Positions 27,426 to 35,876 of a stretch of DNA of 64,000 nucleotides are shown here, in pieces. The stretch's first letter is position 1. Each line of letters starts with the position of its first letter. The notes beneath the pieces were generated by a model. That model did not search any database and had not been told where the DNA came from. It worked only from the letters and a program-made list of their open reading frames with translations. A program made the position numbers and the translations under genes. The DNA comes from Tritonibacter mobilis. GTDB lineage: Bacteria > Pseudomonadota > Alphaproteobacteria > Rhodobacterales > Rhodobacteraceae. The stretch is from positions 1 to 64,000 of the forward strand of contig NZ_LNWY01000010.1 in assembly GCF_001681715.1 (NCBI RefSeq). Reading direction: 5' to 3'.

Positions 27426-27594
27426 TGTTTACTGTCTTCCTGCACTGCGGCGCTGCGAATTGCGGCGTGGGGTTGCAGAGCGTTCACTACGACCGCGCGC
27501 CGGGCTTCGTTGATGTTGGCTACCTGGTCTTCGATGAGGGAATGATCATCTGACCGGGAAAATGGGTTCCCGTCTTCTCAACAATTCATTGGCT

Positions 27595-27852
27595 TCAAAT
27601 TCTGTGGTCGGACTCCGTGGCGGCTTCGACGATCGCCAAAACATCGAACGGGTCAAAGCCGATGGCGCGCGCCAGAACGACCAGTTCGACGACGTCGATC
27701 CGGCGTTCGCCGCTTTCGAGGCGCGCCACGAGAGATTGATGGCACTTGAGCCTGTCCGCCAAGTCGTCCTGGCCCAAGCCTGCGCTTTTACGCGCGTCGA
27801 CCAACGCCTGGCAGAGTGCCACCTGCCCTTTGCTTCTGATTGTCTTTGCCAC
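27595..27852 (-). CDS. XRE-family helix-turn-helix regulator
   Basis: The 85-residue protein is almost entirely one HTH domain: LVDARKSAGLGQDDLADRL, then CHQSLVARLESGERRIDVVELVVLARAIGFDP. Such small Cro/CI-type proteins repress plasmid or element genes. It starts at GTG 27852 (AAAAGG upstream). An inverted repeat overlaps its own ribosome site, which suggests autoregulation. It could be the binder of the three AT-rich transfer-region sites, but nothing in the sequence proves it. Confidence 0.85.
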   Translation of the reverse strand: MAKTIRSKGQVALCQALVDARKSAGLGQDDLADRLKCHQSLVARLESGERRIDVVELVVLARAIGFDPFDVLAIVEAATESDHRI

Positions 27853-27853
27853 G

Positions 27854-27874
27854 CGTCACATACCTTTTGTGACG
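27854..27874. promoter_or_regulatory. Inverted repeat at the XRE gene start
   Basis: CGTCAC (27854-27859) and GTGACG (27869-27874) flank 9 bases that include the XRE ribosome site. Binding here would block translation initiation or transcription of the regulator (inference). Confidence 0.45.
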
Positions 27875-27976
27875 TCGCTAGCGGATGAAATCTGTTATCT
27901 AAAAAGTAGATATTTGAGAGTGTTATCGGCGTCTGGTTTCCACGGGCTGCTAGTCTGATGCTCCCGAGGTTGCCCA

Positions 27977-28297
27977 TCAATCCCCTACCAATTGCAGAAA
28001 TCGGCCATAGTCCTCGCTGACTTCCCGCGCTTCTTCGAAAGCGCGGGCGCGTTCGCTGTCGAGGCAACGGAAATAGCTCTGGATATCCTGGACGTAATTT
28101 TCAAAATCGCTGCGGATGATAGCCGCATAGTCCCGCGCGGCCTGCGAATCACTTGGCAGGAAGGGGCGGGGCGGGGCGAAGCAGGATTCCGCCAAAACCG
28201 GCCCGGGAACGCAGATCAGAAGGGCCATAGCTTGCAATGAGAGCAGGCATGTCAACCTTGGGTTTCTCAAACCTGTTATCTCCTTGATCGCGGACAC
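27977..28297 (-). CDS. Small exported protein of the transfer region
   Basis: The 106-residue product has a signal peptide (MALLICVPGPVLAES with a charged n-region) and a helical, acidic mature part with Cys in ESCFAPPRP and YFRCLDSERARAFEEAREV. I do not recognise a named family. It is divergent from the virB operon, sharing the 129-base gap that contains operator site 2, so it probably responds to the same regulator. Confidence 0.6.
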   Translation of the reverse strand: MSAIKEITGLRNPRLTCLLSLQAMALLICVPGPVLAESCFAPPRPFLPSDSQAARDYAAIIRSDFENYVQDIQSYFRCLDSERARAFEEAREVSEDYGRFLQLVGD

Positions 28298-28359
28298 TGG
28301 CCGAGACTAGTGTTTGCGCAACCAAACTACAGCCAAAGCACGATATTACATCTTGCGGT

Positions 28360-28375
28360 TGATAATATACTATCG
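28360..28375. promoter_or_regulatory. Candidate transfer-region operator, site 2
   Basis: TGATAATATACTATCG lies between the divergent exported-protein gene and the virB operon, 51 bases before the first plus-strand start. It is the reverse-orientation partner of site 1 (26281) and shares its core with site 3 (49675). Confidence 0.5.
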
Positions 28376-28426
28376 TAACTCTGGGCTTCAAGTGGGAATG
28401 CCTGGGGTTGCGCCATTGGAGAAAGC

Positions 28427-28807
28427 GTGAGCCGGGCCATGAACTGGGACATCGAAGCACCAAATGTGGTTACGGAAGCCAGGTTCCGCGAGCTCGTGGA
28501 AAGCGGCTATAGCGCAGAAATCCTGTGCCAGGAGTCGGCACATAAGAAAGGTCCCAGCTATTACGGGGTCTGGATCATGCGTGTGGTCTCTGACGACGGC
28601 GTGGAAAAGCTCCTCGTCACCGCTCGCACGCGGACGACCTACAACGATATCAAGATCCGCGAGTTCAAGACGATCTCCGGCGTGGTATCATTCTTCATTG
28701 GCCTTGGCTTTGCGCATGTCGATCTGCCGCTTGAGGCGGGGACAAGCCGTACGCATAAACTCGCCCCGCCAGACCAAGCCCCATCAGACAAGGGCACTGG
28801 CAACTAA
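28427..28807 (+). CDS. Hypothetical protein at the head of the virB operon
   Basis: The 126-residue product begins with a predicted soluble domain ([47 protein letters not shown], then [24 protein letters not shown]). I do not recognise a family. GTG 28427 has GGAGAA 4 bases before it; ATG 28439 is a possible alternative. Its 3' end overlaps the virB1 start by about 90 bases in another frame, which is long for real gene pairs but both frames look protein-like. Confidence 0.6.
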   Translation: MSRAMNWDIEAPNVVTEARFRELVESGYSAEILCQESAHKKGPSYYGVWIMRVVSDDGVEKLLVTARTRTTYNDIKIREFKTISGVVSFFIGLGFAHVDLPLEAGTSRTHKLAPPDQAPSDKGTGN

Positions 28808-29465
28808 CCTCGTCTGTCTCTGGCTGGTCGCCGCGCCAGCCTCAGCGCAAATAGTCCTTGTCATGGAGAGCGACGGCTCTCTGACCCCGTCGCGGTCTCA
28901 GAGCGGTTTTGCCCGGAACTACAATGACGGCATCGGTCAGGGTTCGGCCTCCGATGGGATCGCGATCTTCGGCGAGGTAGAGGCCGAGCAAGAGGGCGTC
29001 CAAGTCGCGGCCCTTGCCCGCCTGACTCCCCTGCCCCGCGCCGATGTTCTCTCCGGGATTCAGACCACGGCCTTGCGCTATGCCGGCCATCCTGGCCTGC
29101 GTCGCGCCGGGCTTTCCGTGACGGATTGGCTGGCTCTCTATAGGGCCAATATCGAGGTTGAGAGCGCCTACCGCCAGGATACGATTTCAAGTGCAGGGGC
29201 CATTGGCCTTGGCCAATTGATGCCAGCGACGGCGCGTGATCTGGGCGTCGACCCGCGTGATCCGCTGCAGAACCTCGACGGCTCCGCCCGCTACCTCGCG
29301 ATCATGCTGGAGACGTTCGGCGATCCACGCCTTGCCCTCGCGGCATACAACGCCGGACCCGATGCGGTCCGCCATTATGGCGGCATTCCCCCCTACCGTG
29401 AAACCCAGAACCACGTGGCCCGCGTCATGGCTGTCGTGGCCCGATTGGAAGGATCAAATTCATGA
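28716..29465 (+). CDS. virB1: VirB1-type lytic transglycosylase
   Basis: The enzyme cuts peptidoglycan so that the type IV secretion channel can be assembled. The 249-residue product has a signal peptide ([18 protein letters not shown] after a long basic n-region) and an SLT domain with the catalytic Glu in [29 protein letters not shown], then [20 protein letters not shown] and [14 protein letters not shown] 28716 is the nearest start that gives the whole signal peptide; it lies inside the preceding gene. ATGA couples it to virB2. Confidence 0.88.
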   Translation: MSICRLRRGQAVRINSPRQTKPHQTRALATNLVCLWLVAAPASAQIVLVMESDGSLTPSRSQSGFARNYNDGIGQGSASDGIAIFGEVEAEQEGVQVAALARLTPLPRADVLSGIQTTALRYAGHPGLRRAGLSVTDWLALYRANIEVESAYRQDTISSAGAIGLGQLMPATARDLGVDPRDPLQNLDGSARYLAIMLETFGDPRLALAAYNAGPDAVRHYGGIPPYRETQNHVARVMAVVARLEGSNS

Positions 29466-29755
29466 GACAGATTTCAAACCTCTTTGTCGCCTCACTGGCG
29501 CTATTCCTGCTCATTGCCGAGCCCGCCCTTGCCCAAAGCATCGATCTCTCCCCGATCCAAAGCTTGTTGCAGGGCATTGTCGATGCTCTAACCGGCCCGC
29601 TCGGCGTCGTGATCGCCACACTCGCGGTCCTTGGCGTTTTCTTGAGCTGGTTCTTCAATATCATCGATCTGCGTCAGGCGCTCTGGGTCCTCGTCGGGAT
29701 CGCTGGTGTTGCGGCCGCCCCCACCATCGTCGCCGCGGTTTTCGCCGGTGGCTGA
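29462..29755 (+). CDS. virB2: VirB2/TrbC-type major pilin
   Basis: The 97-residue precursor has a signal peptide (to ALAQ) and two membrane helices ([23 protein letters not shown] and [23 protein letters not shown]), the build of VirB2 pilin that polymerises into the conjugative pilus. It overlaps virB1 by 4 bases and virB3 by 8. Confidence 0.88.
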   Translation: MRQISNLFVASLALFLLIAEPALAQSIDLSPIQSLLQGIVDALTGPLGVVIATLAVLGVFLSWFFNIIDLRQALWVLVGIAGVAAAPTIVAAVFAGG

Positions 29756-30026
29756 GCGCTCACCTCTCTTTCTGGGCCTCGTGCGCCCGCCGAAGCTGCT
29801 GGGCCTGCCCATCATGTACGCGATGGTCTGGCTTTTCGGCTCGGTGCTCTTGTTCGTCTGGGTCCAGCACATTTCGGTGCTGGGCGTGGCCGCCCTGCTC
29901 TACCCGGTTCTCTGGAAGGCCGCGGACTGGGATCCGCGTTTCATCGACGTGATGATGACGGCCCTGCAGGAGACACCGCCCACGCGCAACAGGTCCATCC
30001 ATGGCGGGGACAGCTATGCCCCGTGA
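29748..30026 (+). CDS. virB3: VirB3 inner-membrane protein
   Basis: The 92-residue product starts at GTG 29748, overlapping the virB2 stop. It has the VirB3 pattern: a short N-terminus ([28 protein letters not shown]), two adjacent helices to about residue 56, and a soluble tail (DPRFIDVMMTALQETPPTRN). VirB3 acts with VirB4 at the base of the channel. Confidence 0.85.
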   Translation: MAERSPLFLGLVRPPKLLGLPIMYAMVWLFGSVLLFVWVQHISVLGVAALLYPVLWKAADWDPRFIDVMMTALQETPPTRNRSIHGGDSYAP

Positions 30027-32391
30027 TGACGCCCGTGATGCTGCGCTCGATGTCCGCACAATGACGCCAGACTGGTATGCGCGCGAGACCCGGCTTGCGC
30101 ATATGCTGCCCTATGTGAGCCTCGTCGACGACCAGACCGTGCGGACCCGGGTCAACGAGCTCTTCCGCTGCATCCGGCTCGAAGGGATCAACAGCTACAC
30201 GACCGACGATGCCTATCTCGACAAGGTGACGGCACTTTTTGCCCGCATCGTCGCGCAGCTCGGGCCGGAATTCAGCTATTACGTCCACAAGGTCTCCAAG
30301 GCCATCAAACCTGATCTCGACCCCATCCGTGAGGACAGCTTCGCGGGCGAGGTAGACCGGCGCTGGCGCGCGAAACTCGAGACCAGCGGGCTCCGCGACA
30401 AGACCCTGACGCTCACCGTCATTCACCGCCCGCCTCCGAAAAGCCTACTGCCGCACCTCGGCCGCAGCGCGCCGGACCGACTGAAGGAGGAGACCCGCAA
30501 ACGCCTGCAGCGCCTGGGCGAGGCCGTGAACGTCTTCCTGTCCGGACTCGCAGAGCTTAAGCCGCGCCTCCTGTCAGCCGCATCGGGGGAGTTGGTGGGG
30601 TTTCTGGGGGCGCTCAACACGGGCACCGAGCTGCCGCTCTACCCTGCCAATACCTACGGCTTTTTGTCCGTCAACGTCGCCAATACCCGCGTGACGTTTC
30701 ACGGAGACCATTTCGAGCTCTCGGAAGGCGTGGTGGGGCATCGCTACGGCAAAAGCTTCACCATCGGGGAATACTCCGAAGGCACCTCCTGCACCATGTT
30801 CGACATGCTGAACCTGCCGGTCGACATGATCGTCACGCATTCCTTCACGCCGATCAATTCGAACCTCATGGCGGGCCGCATCAAGCGGCAAAAGCGCCAG
30901 ATGCAGGCCAGCCAGGACGCGGCCCTCTCGCTCCTGGAAGCCCTCGACATCGCCGCCGATGATCTCGAGGCCAAGCGCCAAAGCTTCGGCGAACACCATA
31001 TGGTCGTGACGCTCTTTTGCGACACGCTCGAAGAGCTGCAGACCCTCAGCGCGGAGATCGTGAATGCCGCCGCGACCGAAGGCGTGAAGATGATCGGCGA
31101 GCGGGTCGCCGCCAAGGCGCATTACCTCAGCCAGCACCCCGGCAACCAGCCAAAGCGCGTCCGCGCCAGCGCCATCACCAACCGCAACTTCGCGGATTTT
31201 GCGGCCTTCCACCGGACACAGCTCGGCAAACCTGCAGCACTTACCCCATGGGGCCGGGTCGTCACATATTTGCCCACGCCGGAGCAGAGCGCCTACCGGT
31301 TTTCCTATCACGAGCAGGGATCGCCCGACAAAGAACCGACCAGCGGGCACACCCTGATCATGGGGCGGCCCGGGTCGGGCAAATCGGTGCTGTCCGCCTT
31401 CCTGATGACCCAAGCCCGTCGCGCAGGGGCGCGGATCTTCGTCTTCGATTACCGTCTTGGTATGGAGATGGCGGTCCGCGCCAATGGCGGGCGCTACGCG
31501 TCCCTGAACGCCGGTCAGCCCACGGGTCTGAATCCGCTCTGGACCGAGACCGATGCGCGCGGCACAGCATGGCTCTCGGACTGGCTTGCCACCCTGCTCT
31601 ACCGCGCTGACAAGCCCCTGACCCCGGCGCAGACCAGCCGCATCCAGGAGGTCGTGCGCCAGAATGCCCAGGCCACCAATCCGGCCCTGCGGAACTGGCG
31701 GGATTTCGCATCGCTTTTTGTGTCTACGGATGACGGCGGCGATCTGCACCAGCGCCTGCTCGAGTGGTCTGAGGACGGCCGCTACGGCTGGATCTTCGGG
31801 CAGAGCCTCGAGGATACCTTCTCGCTCAAGGGCGATGTGGTGGGTTTCGATCTGACCGGTATTCTCGACAGCGAGGCCGACAAGGAACGGATGGCGGTCC
31901 TTTCCTATCTCTTCCGCCGGGTCGAGCGCGAGATCGAGGACCGCCGCCCCACCATCATCGTGATCGACGAGGCCTGGAAGGCGCTCGACAACGCATATTT
32001 CGCCGAGCGGCTGTCGAACTGGCTGGTGACCGCGCGCAAGCAAAACACTGTCGCGGTGATGATGACGCAATACGCAAGCCAGCTTGAGCGCACCCGGACC
32101 GGCAAGACCATCGTCGAAGCCGTTCCGACGCAGATCCTGCTGCCCAATATCCGCGCGCAGCCTGCGGATTACGCAATGCTGAACCTCACGGAGAAGGAGC
32201 TCGACGTCCTTCTCAACACGGGCAGCAACAGTCGCCTCGCACTGATCCGCGACGATCAGGGCTCAATCGTCGTCGATGCCGATCTGAGCGCCCTTGGGCC
32301 CAATCTCACGATCCTTGGCGGCATGGAAAAGGGCGAAGCGCTTGTCGGCGCCGATTACCGCGACCGCCCAGATTTTTGGAGGCTTTCATGA
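30016..32391 (+). CDS. virB4: VirB4-type conjugation ATPase
   Basis: VirB4 powers assembly and substrate transfer of the type IV channel. The 791-residue protein has the N-terminal VirB4 domain (YVSLVDDQTVRTRVNELFRC) and the C-terminal ATPase with Walker A GRPGSGKS (around residue 450), Walker B TIIVIDEAWKAL, and the VMMTQYASQLERTRTGK helix. ATG 30016 is preferred because GGGGAC lies 5 bases upstream; ATG 30001 is in frame. The end overlaps the lipoprotein ATG (ATGA). Confidence 0.95.
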   Translation: MPRDDARDAALDVRTMTPDWYARETRLAHMLPYVSLVDDQTVRTRVNELFRCIRLEGINSYTTDDAYLDKVTALFARIVAQLGPEFSYYVHKVSKAIKPDLDPIREDSFAGEVDRRWRAKLETSGLRDKTLTLTVIHRPPPKSLLPHLGRSAPDRLKEETRKRLQRLGEAVNVFLSGLAELKPRLLSAASGELVGFLGALNTGTELPLYPANTYGFLSVNVANTRVTFHGDHFELSEGVVGHRYGKSFTIGEYSEGTSCTMFDMLNLPVDMIVTHSFTPINSNLMAGRIKRQKRQMQASQDAALSLLEALDIAADDLEAKRQSFGEHHMVVTLFCDTLEELQTLSAEIVNAAATEGVKMIGERVAAKAHYLSQHPGNQPKRVRASAITNRNFADFAAFHRTQLGKPAALTPWGRVVTYLPTPEQSAYRFSYHEQGSPDKEPTSGHTLIMGRPGSGKSVLSAFLMTQARRAGARIFVFDYRLGMEMAVRANGGRYASLNAGQPTGLNPLWTETDARGTAWLSDWLATLLYRADKPLTPAQTSRIQEVVRQNAQATNPALRNWRDFASLFVSTDDGGDLHQRLLEWSEDGRYGWIFGQSLEDTFSLKGDVVGFDLTGILDSEADKERMAVLSYLFRRVEREIEDRRPTIIVIDEAWKALDNAYFAERLSNWLVTARKQNTVAVMMTQYASQLERTRTGKTIVEAVPTQILLPNIRAQPADYAMLNLTEKELDVLLNTGSNSRLALIRDDQGSIVVDADLSALGPNLTILGGMEKGEALVGADYRDRPDFWRLS

Positions 32392-32555
32392 TCCGTATTC
32401 TTATCGCTTTGGCTGCGCTCGGCGCGCTGGCCTCCTGCACCCAGTATCGGGAGCCGCAGGCCAATTGCTTTTCCTTTCTCGCCTCGACGGCAGTGACAGC
32501 CCAGGATTGCCACTTCGCACCGCTCGGCGCGCCGGAGGGCGACGTTGAAGTCTAG
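32388..32555 (+). CDS. Small lipoprotein at the VirB7-like position
   Basis: A 55-residue frame starts at ATG 32388 (overlapping the virB4 stop) and ends at TAG 32553-32555. It has a lipobox (LGALASC, lipidated Cys16) and two more Cys residues (ANCFSF, AQDCHF). A small lipoprotein in a vir operon is likely to be an outer-membrane core component like VirB7, although the operon position differs from Agrobacterium. The next gene starts within it. Confidence 0.7.
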   Translation: MIRILIALAALGALASCTQYREPQANCFSFLASTAVTAQDCHFAPLGAPEGDVEV

Positions 32556-33699
32556 CCTACCTCATATCCTGGCGTTTTGCCTGCTGCCCGGTCTCGCCTT
32601 GTCTCAAGGTGTGCCGACCAATGACAGTGGGCTGACCGCGCGTGACATCGTCGAGACCGGCGATCGCGAGGCCGACTTGGCCGTTCAGGTGGACAAGCTT
32701 GCCGTGCGCGAACTCATTGCCGAGATCGAACGGGAGCAGCTGGAAACCCTCCGACGCATCCTCGATGCCCAGACCAGCTTCGGCGGTCAGGGCCTGCCCG
32801 CCATGGTCTCGGGGCTGGAAAGCGGCAGCGGCGATCCCGACCGCGCCGTGGAAGCCGTCTATGGCACGGGCGAGATCGACCCCAATCCCGGCGGTGCGCA
32901 GATGTTCGGGGATGCGTCTGAGAACATCGAGCAGCTCATCATCCGGGTCGCCCAGGAGACCAGCGGCTTTGCGGGTGTTGGCCGCGCAGGGCTCTCCCCC
33001 GTCCAATGGCGCGCGCTGCTGCAAGCGCTGATCTGGCAGGAAAGCCGTTTCACCATCGGTGCACGCTCTCCCGTCGGCGCCTATGGTCTCACCCAGATCA
33101 TGCCGGGCACGGCCAGCGATCTCGGCATCAACCCGGAATACTATGACAGCCCCTACCTGCAGGTACATGGCGGCGCGCGCTATCTCGCGACCCAGCTCAA
33201 CACATTCGATGGCAACATCATCAACGCCCTCGCGGCCTATAACGCCGGATCCGGCCGGGTCTTCGAGTATGGCGGGGTCCCACCCTTCCGCGAGACCCAG
33301 CACTACGTCCAGGTTATCCCGGAGCGCTACAATCTCTATCTGAGCCGTATCGGCGGGATCGATGCGCTTGGCACGATCGATCCGGCGCTTCTCGCCAATG
33401 CCAACCTCTCGCTCACGGGTCATGGGGCGGCCTTTTATGGCAGCAACTCACCAGCCACGATCAGGCAAGCCGCTTTGCGTATTGCGGATATCGTCGAACG
33501 GATTTCCGAGACCGAGGATGTGCAGGAGAGCGTTGCGCTCAACACTTATGCCCGCGCCGAACTCGTGCGTCTCGTGGCCGCCCGCATCCGGCTTCAGGCG
33601 GCACGCACCCGCGTCCTTTCTGCCGAGGAGCTGGCCCAGGCCAGCGCCCGCATGGCCGAAGGCGCGTTCATGGATTTTACGATCAGGGAGATTGAATGA
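32545..33699 (+). CDS. Lytic transglycosylase with VirB5-like C-terminal tail
   Basis: The 384-residue product starts at TTG 32545 and has a signal peptide (ILAFCLLPGLALSQ). An N-terminal helical region (about 25-140) precedes an SLT domain (about 150-250) with IWQESRFTIGARSPVGAYGLTQIMPGTA, AYNAGSGRV and PFRETQHYV. The last 60 residues start SVALNT and end FMDFTIREIE, matching in order the last 60 residues of the neighbouring VirB5-like protein (SVDLNT ... FMDFTLPEL). It is the second transglycosylase of the operon. The shared tail suggests the two proteins dock on the same partner (inference). Overlaps the virB5 start. Confidence 0.85.
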   Translation: MKSSLPHILAFCLLPGLALSQGVPTNDSGLTARDIVETGDREADLAVQVDKLAVRELIAEIEREQLETLRRILDAQTSFGGQGLPAMVSGLESGSGDPDRAVEAVYGTGEIDPNPGGAQMFGDASENIEQLIIRVAQETSGFAGVGRAGLSPVQWRALLQALIWQESRFTIGARSPVGAYGLTQIMPGTASDLGINPEYYDSPYLQVHGGARYLATQLNTFDGNIINALAAYNAGSGRVFEYGGVPPFRETQHYVQVIPERYNLYLSRIGGIDALGTIDPALLANANLSLTGHGAAFYGSNSPATIRQAALRIADIVERISETEDVQESVALNTYARAELVRLVAARIRLQAARTRVLSAEELAQASARMAEGAFMDFTIREIE

Positions 33700-34508
33700 T
33701 GGGACATCTGCTCTTGAGGACAGCTTTGGCCACGACACTTGGCGTTGGCTTGCAGTTCAGCGCCCTACCCCCTGCCGCAGCACAAGGTGTACCCGTCGTC
33801 GACACCCAGAATATCGCGCAAAACATCCAGCAGCTCCGGCAGATGATCGAAGACGAGATCCTGCAGAACGAGCAGCTGACGCAGCTCCGCGAACAGCTCG
33901 GCCTTCTCACGGACCAACTCGCGGAGCTGCAACGAACCTACGAGGCCCTCACCCGCCTTGCCGAGCTTCCAGAAATCATCCGGACGGAAATGGAAGATGA
34001 ATTGAACGGTCTGCTCGACCAGGAGTTCGGGGACATCCTCGCCACGATTGAGGCGATCAAGACTGGGGATTTCTCGGGCCTCTCGGGCTCCGGCGCGGGG
34101 GAGATCGAAACCCAGATGGACCGGGTGCTGGCCGATCTCGGCTTCGATGAAGACACGCTCTCGGAAATGGCCACCAGCGGCAATCCCGGGGCCAACCGTG
34201 TGGCCACGCAGGCAACAACCGGCGCGCTCGTCTCAGCCGCCGCCCAGAACAGCTATGAAGACGCGGGCCAATCGCTGGAACGAGTCGACCGGCTGGTCGG
34301 TCTCATCGACGACATGGATGAACTGAAGGAAAGCGTCGATCTCAACACGCGCATCACAGCAGAACTGGCAATCGCGCTTGTCGCCATGTGGCAGCTCGAA
34401 GCCGTGCAGACCGTGGGTGACGGCACCGGCGGTGTGATCGATGCCGCCACCATCGCCGAGGAGCAGCGGTTTATGGACTTCACGCTGCCAGAGTTGCGGG
34501 CAGACTGA
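33696..34508 (+). CDS. virB5: VirB5-like minor pilin subunit
   Basis: The 270-residue product has a signal peptide (to AAAQ) and a long coiled-coil region (NIAQNIQQLRQMIEDEILQNEQ onward, about 38-110), the layout of VirB5/TraC pilus-tip proteins. It is larger than Agrobacterium VirB5 (about 220). Its tail SVDLNTRITAELAIALVAMWQ ending FMDFTLPELRAD is shared with the preceding transglycosylase. ATG 33696 overlaps the preceding stop. Confidence 0.8.
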   Translation: MMGHLLLRTALATTLGVGLQFSALPPAAAQGVPVVDTQNIAQNIQQLRQMIEDEILQNEQLTQLREQLGLLTDQLAELQRTYEALTRLAELPEIIRTEMEDELNGLLDQEFGDILATIEAIKTGDFSGLSGSGAGEIETQMDRVLADLGFDEDTLSEMATSGNPGANRVATQATTGALVSAAAQNSYEDAGQSLERVDRLVGLIDDMDELKESVDLNTRITAELAIALVAMWQLEAVQTVGDGTGGVIDAATIAEEQRFMDFTLPELRAD

Positions 34509-34524
34509 TCAAGGGTTGTGACAG

Positions 34525-35178
34525 ATGGCGAGTGAACAAGAAATCATCGAAGAAGAACTGGTCTACGGTGCCTTGCGCCGCGAACGGCTCTGGCAACGCC
34601 TTGGCCTGATCGGCCTGGTCTTCGGTGTCATCGGCTGTCTGAGCGCCGCGGCTGTCTCGATCCTCGATGTCGACCCGCCCCCCGTCGTTGTCCCCTATGA
34701 TCCCGAGACGGGCTTTGCGCTTCCAGAGGCCTCGGTGGGCGCGACGTCTGTCACGGCCAACCAGGCGATCATCGAGGCGGAGGTGTTCCGCTATGTGACC
34801 GACCGGGAGGTCTATAACCAGCTCGACAACGATCTGCGCATCCGCAACGTCCTGCGCCGCTCCGACGGAACTGCCGAGAGCGGACTGCGCCAGATCTGGA
34901 ACAGCGCCAATGAGAACTACCCGCCGACAGTTTATGGCCCCAATGCCCGGCTTGATGTGGAAATCCTCAGCATCAACCGGATCGGTACGAACCGCGCCAC
35001 CGTCCGCCTGCGCAAGCGCCTGACCTCCATCAATGGCGTCCAAACCGGGCTCTTCACCGCGACCCTTCTCTTCGAGTTCCGTCCCGAGACCCGCCGGTCC
35101 ATCGACGAGGTCTGGACCAACCCCTTCGGCTTCACCGTGCGCGAATATTCCATCCGCTCCGACAGATTGGAGAACTGA
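34525..35178 (+). CDS. virB8: VirB8 inner-membrane channel protein
   Basis: The 217-residue protein has a cytoplasmic N-terminus, one helix (LGLIGLVFGVIGCLSAAAVSIL, about 28-49), and a periplasmic VirB8 domain: DREVYNQLDNDLRIRN, IWNSANENYPPTVYGPNARLDVEI, and NPFGFTVREYSIRSDRLEN. VirB8 nucleates channel assembly. GTGACAG precedes the ATG and 16 bases separate it from virB5. Confidence 0.92.
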   Translation: MASEQEIIEEELVYGALRRERLWQRLGLIGLVFGVIGCLSAAAVSILDVDPPPVVVPYDPETGFALPEASVGATSVTANQAIIEAEVFRYVTDREVYNQLDNDLRIRNVLRRSDGTAESGLRQIWNSANENYPPTVYGPNARLDVEILSINRIGTNRATVRLRKRLTSINGVQTGLFTATLLFEFRPETRRSIDEVWTNPFGFTVREYSIRSDRLEN

Positions 35179-35180
35179 AT

Positions 35181-35876
35181 TTGTTCCCTGCTCGACTTTT
35201 GATATTGCTGATTGCCCTGTTGCCCGGCCTTGCTTTCGCCGAAGCCATCCCGCGTGGCGGGCCCAATGACAATCGGGTGCGGCTGGCAACATATCAAGAA
35301 GGTCAGGTCTACCGCCTCAGCGTGTCGCTCACCCATGTGACCACGGTCGAGTTCGGGGAAGGCGAGAGCATCCGCTCGATCATTGCGGGCGACACGGAAG
35401 GCTTCGAGATCGACGGCGTGCCCGGCGGTCAGGCCTTCGCGATCAAGCCGGTGGCGCGCGGGGTGCATACCAATGTGACCGTCTACACGAACAAGCGCAG
35501 TTATTACTTCAACGTCGAGGAGACCCGCAGTCCGACCTTTTACGTGGTCCAGTTCCGCTATCCGGACGACAATGCACGGCCCACACGTGCCATCGCGGCC
35601 CAAGCGCCGAACTATAATTACGGTGCAAGCGCGCGGACCGAGTTCACGCCAACGCGCATCTGGGATGACGGGACGTTCACGTATTTCGCCTTTCCAAGAA
35701 ACGGGCCTGTGCCCGCGATCTTCCGCTACGCGGGCGGCCGCGAGCGCACGGTCAACACGCAAACTCCTGAAGACGGCGTGATCCGCGTCAGCGGCGTAAA
35801 CCGCCAATGGGTCCTGCGACTTGGCGAAGAGGTGGTCTGCATCGAGGCGATCCCGCCCACGGAGGCCGCCTCATGA
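35181..35876 (+). CDS. virB9: VirB9 outer-membrane core protein
   Basis: The 231-residue product starts at TTG 35181 behind GGAGAACTG. A signal peptide (LLILLIALLPGLAFAEA) precedes a VirB9/TrbG N-terminal region, the linker, and the C-terminal beta domain (PTRIWDDGTFTYFAFPRNGPVPAIF, DGVIRVSGVNRQWVLRLGEEVVCI). VirB9 forms the outer core with VirB10 and the lipoprotein. ATGA overlap with virB10. Confidence 0.93.
   Translation: MFPARLLILLIALLPGLAFAEAIPRGGPNDNRVRLATYQEGQVYRLSVSLTHVTTVEFGEGESIRSIIAGDTEGFEIDGVPGGQAFAIKPVARGVHTNVTVYTNKRSYYFNVEETRSPTFYVVQFRYPDDNARPTRAIAAQAPNYNYGASARTEFTPTRIWDDGTFTYFAFPRNGPVPAIFRYAGGRERTVNTQTPEDGVIRVSGVNRQWVLRLGEEVVCIEAIPPTEAAS

Noticed and set aside
27156-27545. Plus-strand frame of 129 codons
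   Set aside because: Atypical composition and no ribosome site; the minus-strand frame at 27198-27425 is better supported.
30574-32070. Long open frame antisense to virB4 (498 codons)
   Set aside because: VirB4 motifs lie on the plus strand throughout; the antisense frame is a result of high GC.
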